Source of the DNA: Aegilops tauschii subsp. strangulata | Lineage: Eukaryota > Streptophyta > Magnoliopsida > Poales > Poaceae | NCBI RefSeq assembly: GCF_002575655.3 | Contig: NC_053036.3 | Location: 197,502,788 to 197,566,787 of the forward strand | Direction: 5' to 3' | DNA: 64,000 bases | In this document: positions 48,320 through 59,300 of the stretch, one piece after another | How the letters are laid out: each line of letters opens with the position of its first letter | How positions within the stretch are numbered: position 1 is the stretch's first letter | Made by a program: the position numbers and the translations under genes | The notes under the pieces: generated by a model | What the model was told of the DNA's origin: nothing | The model's input: only the letters and a program-made list of their open reading frames with translations | Database searches by the model: none

Positions 48320-49960
48320 TGTAGGATCGAAAGTATGACTAGAGGGGGGTGATTGGACTACTTCACCAAATAAAAATCTAGCCTTTTCCCAATTTTAAGT
48401 CGTGGCAGATTTTAGCAACTTAGCACAAGTCAAGTAATCAACCTACACATGCCAGTCTAAGAGTATAGCAACGGAATGTAAATCATTGCACATGAAGGCA
48501 AAGGAAGGAGTTTGGAGGGAGCAAACGCAATGTAGACACGGAGATTTTTGGCATGGTTCCGATAGGTGGTGCTATCGTACATCCACGTTGATGGAGACGT
48601 CAACCCATGAAGGATAACGGTTGCGCGAGTCCACGGAGGGCTCCACCCACGAAGGGTCCACGAAGAAGCAACCTTTTCTATCCCACCATGGCCATCGGCC
48701 ACGAAGGACTTGCCTCACTAGGGTAGATCTTCATGAAGTAGGCGATCTCCTTGCCCGTATAAACTCCTTGGTTCAACTCCACAATCTTGACGGAGGCTCC
48801 CAAGTGACACCTAACCAATCTAGGAGACACCACTCTCCAAAAGGTAATAGATGGTGTGTTGATGATGAACTCCTTGCTCTTGTGCTACAAATGATAGTCT
48901 CACCAACACTCAACTCTCTCTCACACAGATTTGGATTTGGTGGAAAGCAACTTGGGGGAGGCTAGAGATCAAGATTCTTGTGGTTGGATTGGAATATCTT
49001 GGTCTCAACACATCAGTAGGTGGTTCTCTCTCAGAAAATGAATGGTAGAAGTGTAGGCACGTTATGATGGCTCTCTCCGCGAATGAAGAGTGGGTGGAGG
49101 GGTATATATAGCCTCCACACAAAATCTAAACGTTACACACAATTTACCAAACTCGGTGAGACCGAATCATGAAACTCGGTCAGACCGATTTAGTTCAAAA
49201 TGTGAACGTTAGGCTTTTCGGTGGGACCGACATGTCAACTCGGTAGGACCGATTTCATTAGGGTTAGGGCATAACGTGATCTCGGTGAGACCGATCACAT
49301 CAACTCGGTGAGACTGATTTTCTATAATAGGCAAAAAGAGAGTTGGGCAGGCAAACTCGGTGGGACCGATCGCTCATTTTGGTGAGACCGAAACGTTACG
49401 AAAAGGAAACAGAGAGTTTGCATTGCGAACTCGGTGGGACCGATCGCTCATCTCAGTTAGACCGAAACGTTACGAAGGGAAACAAAGAGTTTGCAATCCC
49501 ATCTCGGTGAGACCGAGATCCCTATCGGTGAGACCGAACTGATTAGGGTTTCTGGCTATGGCTATGTCAAATGAACTCGGTGGCGCCGGATAGATCAAAT
49601 CCGTGGGCCGAGTTTGACTTTTGGTTTGGGACATATGTGGATATGAGAAAGTTGTTGAGGGCTTTTGGAGCATATCACTAAGAATTTTGAGCAAGCAAGC
49701 CATTAAGCAACATCTCATCCCCTTTTAATAGTATTGGCTTTTCCTATGGACTCAATGTGATCTTGGATCACTAAAATGAAAAAGGTAGAGTCTTGAGCTT
49801 GAGCCAATATGTGTCCTTAGCATTTTGAGGGGTCCACATTCCTAGTCCATGCCATGCCAATCATTGACTTTTTGAAATGATCATCTTGAAATAGCATTAG
49901 TTCAATGAGCTATATGTTGTTAGGAATTACCAAAACCACCCAGGGATAGTTGCACTTTCA
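48320..49960 (-). repeat. 5' LTR of C (1641 bp)
   Basis: It pairs with 29023-30655. It keeps a small segment with an extra palindrome (about 49150-49190) that the other copy has lost. Confidence 0.93.
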
Positions 49961-50819
49961 TTGTGACAAGCTAAAAAGAAAACAAAACAAAGACTCATAT
50001 AATACATGACACTCCAAGCAAAACTCATTATGTGTGACGAATAAAAATATAGCTCCAAGTAAAATTACTAATAGTTGGTAGAAGAAAGAGGGGATGCCTT
50101 CCGGGGCATCCTCAAGCTTAGTTGCTTGGGAGTCCTTGAATATTACCTTGGGGTGCCTCGGGCATCCCCAAGCTTAGGCTCTTGCCACTCCTTATTCCTT
50201 CATCCATCATGATCTCACCCAAAACTTGAAAATTTCAATCACACAAAACTCAACAAAACCTTCGTGAGATCCGTCAGTATAATAAAGCAAATCACTACTT
50301 TAAGTACTGTTGAAAACCCATTCATATTTTGTTTTTGCATTATACCTACTGTATTCTAACTTCTCCATGGCTTATACCGCCCGATACAGTCCATAGTTCC
50401 ATCAAAACAAGCAGAACAATGCATCCGAAATAGAATCCGTCAAAAACAGAACAGTCTGTAGCAATCTGAACATTGACCATACTGCTTTAACTCCAAAAAT
50501 TAGGAAAACATGGGAAATTTACATATCAATAATGTGTGAAAAATTCAGAATTTTATCACGCTCCAGCAAAGTTTAACAATTTTGCTACTAGACGCAAAAG
50601 TTTCTATTTTTGCACAGAATCAAAGCAATTATCATCCAAATCATCCCAAAGGCTTTACTTGGCACAAACACTAATTAAAACATAAACACACAATCATAAC
50701 AGTAGCATAATTGTGTGCACACAAGAAAACAAAAAAAGTAAACAAAAAAAGATAACTATTGGGTTGCCTCCCAACTAGCGCTATTGTTTTACACCCCTAG
50801 CTAGGCAGAATGCATAGTT

Positions 50820-51699
50820 TCAAGTATTGTCATCTTTGGTTTTGGTTCCATAGGTGGCCCTCATGATAGACTCATATGGTGGCTTAATTCTAGTTCTAGG
50901 GAAGTGTTCTATACCCTTCTTTAACAGAAACTGGAATTCTATATTCCCTTCTTTCATGTCAATAACGGCACCTATGGTTCTTAAGAATGGTGTACCAAGT
51001 ATTATTGGGCAAGACGTACTACAATCAATGTCAAGTACAATAAAATCAACGAGAACATAGTTCCTATTTGAAAGAATAAGAACATCATTAATTCTACCCA
51101 AAGGCTTTTTAATAGTATATAATCCGCCAAGTGCAAATTAAGGGAACATTCATCCATATTGGTAAAACCTAGCACATCACATAGAGATTTTGGAATTGTG
51201 GAAATGCTAGCACCAAATCACATAAAGCATTGCACTCATAATTTTAATTTTTAACTTTAATGGTAGGTTCCCACTCATCATATAATTTCCTAGGAATCAA
51301 AATCTCTAATTCTAGCTTTTCTTCTAAAGCTTTCATCATCGCTTCTACAATATGTTTAGTAAAAGCCTTATTTTGTTCATAAGCATTGCGTGAATTTAGC
51401 ATGGATAGTAACAAAGAAATACATTCAATCAAAGAATAACTATCATAATTAAAGTCTTTGTAATCCAAGAGAGTGGGCACATAATTAGTTAAAGTTTTTA
51501 CATTTCCAAACCCACTTTTATCAATTTTTTCATCAAGATTTTCACCCTCTGAATTAAGGGAATGCCTTCTAGCTAAAGTTGACTCTTCTTCAGTCCCATT
51601 TTCATAAAGTTTCATATTTATAATCAAGGAATCAATAGATGAGACACCAATCATTTTAATATCCTCATCATTACTACGATAGTAATCAGGAGGAATCAC
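50820..51699 (-). pseudogene. protease region of D polyprotein, frameshifted at the active site
   Basis: The upstream half (51699-51244) contains IDKSGFGNVKTL, DYKDFNYDSYSLIECISLL and IPRKLYDEWEP, aligned with E3. A stop follows at about 51244, then the codons for CDL-[G]-AS lose one base (about 51200-51215), destroying the aspartic protease active site. The downstream half (51101-50820) retains PIILGTPFLRT. Relative to E3 this copy is more damaged. Confidence 0.82.
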
Positions 51700-51889
51700 T
51701 TTTTCTAAAAATTCTCATTTAGCTCTTAGCATAGCGGTTCTTTTCTTACTCTAATCCATGGAGACATATAAAGCTTTAATTTACTCATTAATATCAGTCT
51801 TGGGTGGAAAAAATTTAGTCTTAAGATTTTCCATATCATGAATAATTATATCAATGCTCCTAGACATATCATCAAGTTTACTCAAATTT

Positions 51890-52910
51890 TCTTCTATCGT
51901 AGTCTTGAAAACTTTTGTAGCATTAATAAATTCTTTACTATTAATTTCAAGATCGGACGCATCCTATTATTATTATTATTATAAGAATTACCATAGGAAT
52001 TTCCATGATTATTAGAGGAATTTCCAGGGAACGACCTAGGATTAAAATTACCTCTATAAGCATTACTATTAAAATTGTTTCGCGAGAAAAAATTCACATC
52101 TACGGGATCATTATTTTTCTCAATCAAAGTAGACAATGGCGCATCATTAATATTAATAGGAGCATTTTTACTAGCAACCAATTTCATAAGCGCATCAACT
52201 TTATCACTCAAAGTACTAATTTCTTCAACAGAATTCACTTTTTTACTAGTAGGAGCTCTCTCAGTACGCCATTGTGAATAATTTGCCATAATATTATCAA
52301 GAAATTTAGTGGCTTCACCCAACGTAATCTCCATAAAAGTACCACCCGCGGCGAAATCTAAAAGATTTCTAGAAACAAAATTCAATCCCGCATAAAAAAT
52401 TTGTATGACCATCCACAAATTTAAACCACGAGTAGGGCAATTTCTTATCATTAATTTCATCCTTTCCCAAGATTGGGCAACATGTTCATGATCAAGTTGC
52501 TTCAAATTAATAATTTAATTTATAAGGGAAATAATTTCCACGGGAGGAAAGTACTTGGTAATAAAAGCATCTTTGCACCTATCCCAAGAATCAATGCTAT
52601 TTCGTGGCAAAGAGGAAAATCAATTTTTTGCATGATCCCACAATGAGAACGGGAATAATTTTAATTTCACAATATCATTATCCATATCTTTTTTATTTTG
52701 CATGTCACACAATTCTACGAAAGTGTTAAGATGGGATGCGTCATCTTCATTAGGACTACCAGAAAATTGTTCTTTCATAACAAGATTTAACAAAGCGGCA
52801 TTAATATCACAAGTCTCCACACTAGTGGCGGGAGGAGCAATAGAAGTACTAATAAAATCGTTATTATTAGTATTGGAAATATTACACAATTTTATATTTA
52901 CTTGGGACAT
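51890..52910 (-). pseudogene. gag: gag of D, interrupted
   Basis: ATG at 52910 gives MSQVNIKLC, homologous to MAQDNTKLC of E3, then LKLFPFSLWDHAKN and a stop near 52620. The capsid core continues across 52505-51894 with QSWERMKLMIRNCPTRG and an Asn-rich tail (NSYGNSYNNNNNRM). At the positions of two E3 stops D keeps sense codons, which shows the ancestral frame was open. Confidence 0.82.
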
Positions 52911-53950
52911 TATGGCTATGCAAACAAGATAACAAGCAAGCAAAGAAGCAAACAGAAAAAAGGCAAACGGAAAATATTTTTGTATATTTGGGAAAAAATT
53001 AGAAGTGGGGGAGATGAAAATGAGAGGCAAATAGCAAATAATGTAAATGCAAGGAGATGAAAGTTTATGTGTAGGTACTTGATAGATGTTGATCATGTCT
53101 CCCCGGCAATGGCGCCAGAAATTCTTCCTGCTACTTGTGAACCGCGTTGGGATTTCCTCGAAGAGGAGAGGATGATGTAGTACATTAGAGATAAGTATTT
53201 CCCTAAGTTGAGAACCAAGGTTATCAATCCAGTAGGAGAACCAAGCAACACCTCGTTAGCAGCACCTACACACAAACAACAAATCCTCGCAACACAACAC
53301 GAACAAGGGGTTGTCAATCCTTCGACGGTTACGAGCAAGATTAAATTGTATGGTATTTGATAGATAGATCGGACAAAAATAAAAAATAAAATAAATAAAG
53401 TAAAAACACAATAATGTATTTTTGGTTTTAATATATGATAAAATATAGACTCAGGGGCCATAGTTTTCACTAGAGGCTTCTCTCTTGAAAATAGCATACG
53501 GTGGGTACACAAATTACTGTTGGGCAATTGATAGAAAAGCAAATAATTATGACAATGCCCAAGGAAATGATCATGTATATAGGCATAACGTCCGAGACAA
53601 GTAGACTGAAACGATTCTGCATCTACTACTATTACTCCACACATCGACCGCTATACAGCATTCATCTAGAGTATTAAGTTCATAAAGAACGGAGGAACGC
53701 CTTAAGCAAGATGACATGATGTAGAATAGATAAACTCACGTATGAATAATATCCATCTTTTTACCCTTAATAGCAACGATACAATGTGTGTCATGTCCCC
53801 TTCTGTCACTGGGATTGAGCACCACAAGATCGAACCCATTACAAAGCACCTCTCCCATTGCAAGAAAAATCAATCTAGTTGGCCAAACCAAATCAATAGA
53901 TCAGAGGGAAATAAGATGCTATAACGATCATGCATAAAAGAGTGAAGGGA

Positions 53951-54346
53951 ATCATAAGATTGGCTGGGTGAAGGGAATCATTTCCCAAATTTATTTTTCC
54001 TAATAGTAATGAAGAAGATACATGTATGTGATGTTCTCAAAGAAATATGATCTGTTGATGTATATGAGACCTTCTATGCGGATGCACATGTGATCTTCTA
54101 TATGGGATCTTCTATGCTGATGTGTATGGGGTCTTTTGTGTAGTTGGCTCTGTTATTATTTTTTTTGTGCCCTTAGGAGCACATCAGTGACAAAACCATT
54201 TAGCCGGTCAGTGATGACTAGTTCTAGCCATCAGTGGCAAACCAACTAGCCAGTCAGTAGTGACAATGTCATCACTGATCGGCCAGAAGCCAATCACTAA
54301 TGCTACGATTTGGCCGGTTAATGCTATTTTTGGTTATGTAGTAGTG
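53951..54346. mobile_element. right terminus of a CACTA transposon
   Basis: The segment ends ...TATGTAGTAGTG at 54346; inverted this reads CACTACTACATAACC, a CACTA terminus. Just inside, several CAGTGATGAC / GTCATCACTG subterminal motifs in both orientations lie at 54186-54300, as expected for transposase-binding repeats. The 3-bp flank is ACT. The other terminus is not found; it may belong to the truncated DNA left of E3, but that link is speculative. Confidence 0.65.
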
Positions 54347-54429
54347 ACTTCCATATCGCCTCATCCTCCAACTCAAATGTACGTGCATACCAGAGATGAA
54401 CATACATATTAAGTCTAGTCATAGATATA

Positions 54430-54740
54430 TCAGGGCACTAGTATGTCCAACAATAAGCCATCTCTAACTATTCTGCACTTGACATTATGGGTTGGCAAGC
54501 ACAAACGGAGCAATTTCATTGGCGCATCTGCCATTCAACCATATGTCCGTCCAAAAAGGGATTTATCACCATTTCCAACTTTCATGTGGACTAGGTTGTT
54601 GAAAAGCTCTTCGACTTGTGAATCAGATGCCACAGGGAGGTCTAGCTTAGGCTGGATTTGGTCAATTCGCCACGTCCACTTCCAATGCAACCTGAGTGCA
54701 ACAAGATGTTACAAAAATCCCGAAGTTTGAGGGTCCCATA
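54430..54740 (-). pseudogene. LINE reverse-transcriptase downstream (zf-RVT-type) fragment, frameshifted
   Basis: The minus strand reads ALRLHWKWTWRID, then a spacer, then VGNGDKSLF followed, after a missing base near 54553, by WTDIWLNG. This pattern (RALRLRW... VGNG...FWTDRWLNG) is typical of the segment between reverse transcriptase and the zinc-binding zf-RVT domain in plant LINEs. Only about 300 bp remain, cut at 54760 by the Angela-type LTR. Confidence 0.65.
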
Positions 54741-54759
54741 GCATTTAGGTTGACACACA

Positions 54760-55361
54760 TGTTGGAAATATGCCCTAGAGGAAATAATATTGTATTACTA
54801 TATTTCCATATTCATAGTTAAGTGTTATATTTCCTACTATAATTGCTATGATCCTGGAATATGTGATTCAGTGGAAAATTCATATGCACGTGTGAAATGA
54901 TAAACAGATAAAATAAAGGTTCCTAGTCTCGCCTCTAAGACTAGCTCAAGTGTTGTTTGTGATCATGTTTTCCTGATCTTAGGATATCATTGAGTGTAAT
55001 GATAGTCCTAAAATAACATTGAGATTATGACGTTGGAAGAACGATCATATTGAATCGACCCAAACTTGTTTGTTATGAATTGAGTAATATCGTCTGTAAT
55101 TAATTGTAATAACATGGAGTGTTAAAATGTGATTTTGATCCATAGACCATGAGAGTATCATAGTCACTTCTTACTGTATGGTGGGCTTTGGGGTTGCTCA
55201 AACGTCACCTGTAACACGGTGATCATAACGACAACTTACAAGTTCATCAGAAAGTTTGACAAGGGACTAGATAGCTTGAGAGTGGGATTTGCTCCTTCGA
55301 CGACGAAGAGATATTCTCAGGGCCCTCTCGGTGTGAACGCATCCATCATCATCTGGCTAGA
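54760..55361 (+). mobile_element. Angela/BARE-type Copia LTR, truncated
   Basis: It begins TGTTGGAAATATGCCCTAGA, the well-known 5' end of the Angela/BARE/WIS LTR. About 600 bp are retained of the usual roughly 1.7 kb, and it stops where the next LTR begins at 55362. Confidence 0.85.
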
Positions 55362-56036
55362 TGATACGTCCATTTTGCATCATGTTTATCTACTGTTATT
55401 TATAATGTTTTTATGCATAATAATGCCTTTTGGAGTAATTCTAATGCCTTCTCTCCCATAATATGCAAGGTACACACAAAGAGAGAGAATTCCGGCAGCT
55501 GGAAATCTGGACCCGAAAAAGCTACGTCAGGCTACCTATTTTGCACAACTCCAAATGAGCTGAAACTTCACAAGGAATTTTTATGGAATAAATCAAAAAT
55601 ACTGGAGCATAACTACCGGAGGGGGCCACCTGGTGAGCACATGACACCAGGGCGTGCCAGGCCCCCCAGGCGCGCCCTGGTGGGTTGTGATCAGCCCAGC
55701 CCACCTCCGGTGCCCATCTTCTGGTATATAAGTCATTTTGACCTAGAAAAAATAAGGAGAGGACTTTCGGGATGAAGCGCCGCCGTCTCGAGGCGGAACT
55801 TGGGCAGGAGCACTTTTGCCCTCCGGCAAAGCGATTCCGCCGGGGGGAACTTCCCTCCCGGAGGGGGAAATCATCGTCATCATCATCACCAACAACTCTC
55901 CCATCTTGGGGAGGGCAATCTCCATCAATATCTTCAACAGCACCATCTCCTCTCAAACCCTAGTTCATCTCTTGTGTTCAATCTTTGTACCTGAACTATT
56001 GCTTGGTTCTCCCATCTTGTAGTTTGTTTGATGAAT
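55362..56036 (+). mobile_element. truncated Gypsy LTR related to S1
   Basis: It begins TGATACGTCCATTTTGCATC like the minus-strand start of S1 and contains a matching ATTCCGGCAGCTGGAA block and the TTCATCTCTTGT region. Similarity ends near 56030, so about 0.85 kb of the LTR is missing. A TATA-like GTATATAAG is at about 55723. Confidence 0.78.
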
Positions 56037-56399
56037 CACAGATATCATCCACGGGCAAGGCAAGTTTAACAAAGGCACCGCCTTAACTAGATGTGAATAT
56101 TCGGTTCGGTTGGGTGCATGCACATGACAATCAAAAAGTACATCATGTTGTCCTAGTCCTCAAAAGTTTTAGGCAGTACAAGGACCGTCTCTTTTCGTCA
56201 AAATTGGAAAAAAAAGTATTTACAGTTGCAACTTGCAACTAAGCAGGAACATAACAAGCATATCAATGTAAGCCACATCACATCAGAAACTCCAGTTTAA
56301 TTATAGATGCTTTATCATCGTCCTTGACACTAACCCTCATTCTGATCAACAGTGCATAATCATCACATCATAAAACATGTTTGTTTCGTATGCCTTACA
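56037..56399. other. intergenic DNA, nothing recognised
   Basis: No gene or repeat is identified. The last 5 bp, TTACA at 56395-56399, are the target duplication of G. Confidence 0.6.
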
Positions 56400-59300
56400 T
56401 GTAAAATTGTGATGGTGGAAGCGTATGCAATCCTGCAGGGACGCGTGCGTGTTATATAGCTCAACAAGTACAAGGATCGGCAGGTAGTTGGTAGTCTTGA
56501 CACATACTCCAAGCTATACATGAGATGAGATCATATCTACTCTAACCACCTGCCTAGATTACACAATACGCACGCAACACAACCGTGACATACATGTCAC
56601 GTTACACAGCTACAAACCTATCTGTTAACATCCTCCCTCAATCTCAACACATCAAGGTTTAGATTGTTTCTGAAGGCTTGGAGCCGTCGAACCTGCAGTG
56701 GTTTAGTGAAACCATCAGCTACTTGATCTCCAGTTGGAATGAACCTTATCTCTAACTTCTTCTAAGCAACTCTTTCTCGGACAAAATGAAAATCAATCTC
56801 TATATGTTTCGTTCTTGCATGAAACACAGGATTTGCAGAAAGATACGTTGCTCCTAGATTATCACACCATAAGCATGACACATGTGGCCTGTAGACCCCC
56901 AATTCATCAAGTAGTGTTTCCATCCACATTACCTCAGCAGTAGCATTTGCTAGTGATTTATACTCTGCCTCAGTGCTGGATCTTGAGACAGTTGCTTGCT
57001 TCTTTGCTTGCCATGACACAAGATTGGAGCCAAGAAACACTGTGAAACCTCCTGTGGACTTCCTGTCATCTGGGCATCCTGCCCAATCTGCATCAGAGAA
57101 GGCACTTACTGTCGTTGATGGGGACTTGCATATGCTTAGTCCTATTCCCATGCTTCCATGAATATATCTCAGTATTCTCTTCACAGCTGTCCAATGTAAA
57201 GAAGTTGGTGCATGCAAAAACTGACAGACCTTATTAACTGAGAAAGATATGTCAGGTCTTGTCAGTGTAAGATATTGAAGTGCTCCAACTATACTTCGAT
57301 ATTTTGTTCCTTCTTCTGGGCTTAGTAGTTTGCCCTCATTCAATGACAACTTTTCAGTGGTTGACATAGGTATACTGGAAGGTTTACAATCCTTCATTCC
57401 TACACGACTCAAAATATCAGAAGCATATTTCTCTTGAGTGAGTAAAATACCAACTTGCACCTTTTTTACTTCAATACCTAGAAAGTAGTGTAACTCTCCC
57501 AAATCTTTCAAAGAAAATTCGCTTTTTAAGTTTCTTAGCAATGCTAACGTGGCATCTTGTGAGGAACTTGCTACAATTATGTCATCAACATAAATAAGCA
57601 TGTATATGATCACCTTGCCCTTCTTGAAGAAGAATAAGGAAGTATCTCCCTTTGATGGACGGAATCCAAGTTGTTGTAACCTAAGACTCAGTCTTGAATA
57701 CCATGCCCTTGGTGCTTGTTTTAAACCATACAAGGCTTTGTCCAACCTGCATACATGATTAGGTTTGGATGTGTTCTCAAAGCCTGGTGGCTGCCGCATA
57801 TAGACCTCTTCCTCGAGAACGCCATGTAGAAACGCATTTTGAACATCCAATTGACGAAGGCTCCACCCCCTGGAAACAGCAACAGATAGAACAAGTCTGA
57901 TAGTAGCAGCCTTCACTACTGGACTGAAGGTGTCCTCATAATCAATGCCATAAATCTAGCTTTGTATCTATCTATTGTTCCATCTACCTTCTTTTTAATT
58001 TTATATACCCATTTGCAGTCTATAATATTCCTCCCTGGCTTCGGTGGAACTAAGTGCCAGGTGTTGTTCCTCACTAAGGCATCATACTCGACACTCATAG
58101 CATTTTCCCAATTTTTATCATGCAAGGCTTCTAGCACATTTTGTGGCTCACCAGTGGCTGCAAAGTTTGCAAACTTAAAGTGTTTATCATACCTGACCGT
58201 GCCATCCTTAGGCACTAGTGGTTTGGTAATACCTCGCTGTGAACGAGTGACTCGTGTGGTTATAGTCGGAGTAGCCACAGCAGATCCGATAGCAGCCACA
58301 GAGGATCCCATTCCTCATACTGACACAGACGGCGACGGCAAATCTCCCTCGACATCCGTGCGCTCAGCCTGCTGTGGATCTGCGGTCCCCCGCAGGTTGT
58401 CGGTTGGCGATGGCGACCCGCGGTCATGGGCCCGCGCGGGACTACTGGAGCCATCATTGCTCTATGGGACCGACGCCCCAGCCCTAGCCGATCCTTGACG
58501 CGTCGCATGTGACGACACGGGCGTATCAGCCCCACCCGACCACACTGGCGCGCCAGACTCCATGGCGCGCGCTGATGCGCCAGGCCCACCGCGCGGTGTA
58601 GGCGGCAGCGAATCACTCCTGGGATCCGCGCCGGTCCCGCCTGCTGTTTCTTCTGCACCGAATCCCTCGGGATCAGCAATGCCAGCCGAATCATCCTCGT
58701 GTCTGGTGCCTGTACATCCTTGTTGCTGCATAAAATCGTAGTTTGGAGCACTGTTTTTTTTCACTGTTTTCATCAGTACAGTCTCCATTAGTGGAAGGAT
58801 TAGGGTTATTAAACACGTGATCATCAGCATAAGATTCACCCCCATGATTAGAAGGATTTAATAACTCCAGAGAAAGTAGTAAAATTTCAGCACGAAGACG
58901 AGCGTCGGCGTTTGGGTGGAGACTAGCAAAAGGAAAGATATTTTCATCAAAGATTACATCTCTGGAGATATAAACACGCCCAGTGGATATGTCAAGACAT
59001 TTAAACCCTTTGTGGAGATTGCTATACCCAAGGAAAGCACATTGTTTTGAACGGAATTGAAGTTTGTGGTTATTGTAGGGTCGAAGATTCGGCCAGCAGG
59101 CACACCCAAAGATCCGAAGGATGGAATAGTTGGGTTTTTCATGGAATAGTTTTTCAAAGGGTGTCTCAAACTTGAGAACTTTGCCAGGGACCCGGTTTAT
59201 CAAATAGGTGGCGGCAATGAAGGCCTCATCCCAAAACTTTAAGGGCATAGAGGCTTGAGCGAGAAGGGAAAGACCCACTTCGACAATATGTCGATGTTTT

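Larger units (their letters stand above)
29023..49960 (-). mobile_element. Sirevirus-like Copia element C, gag retained, pol lost, with nested insertions
   Basis: LTRs are 29023-30655 (3') and 48320-49960 (5'), starting TGTAGGATCG and ending TTGCACTTTCA in plus orientation. Target duplications TTGTG are at 29018-29022 and 49961-49965. The minus-strand primer site GTGGTATCAGAG (initiator-Met type) adjoins the right LTR, and AAAAAGGGGGAGAT adjoins the left LTR. Without insertions (32427-36206 and 37352-45874) the element is about 8.6 kb. It encodes gag (46067-48236) and a coiled-coil protein (31200-32106). Protease, integrase and reverse transcriptase are missing. Several GGGGGAG tracts upstream of the 3' LTR and an extra downstream open frame fit the Sirevirus (SIRE/Maximus) lineage. 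About 4 percent LTR mismatch in the first 250 bp makes it older than G and E2. Confidence 0.9.
49961..53950 (-). mobile_element. Gypsy gag-protease element D, right part (internal region and 5' LTR remnant)
   Basis: The interrupted D element resumes here. Non-coding 3' internal sequence continues to about 50815, followed by protease (50820-51699) and gag (51890-52910). The primer site is at 53101-53117, and the 5' LTR begins at 53129 (TGCTACTTG in plus orientation). Only about 820 bp of the LTR remain; similarity to the E3 LTR fades near 53950, so the outer end is deleted. Confidence 0.85.

Noticed and set aside
48457..49122. Open frames in the 5' LTR of C (also at 29159-29839 in the 3' LTR)
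   Set aside because: Shared by both LTRs because LTRs are copies; no domain and start/stop not conserved.
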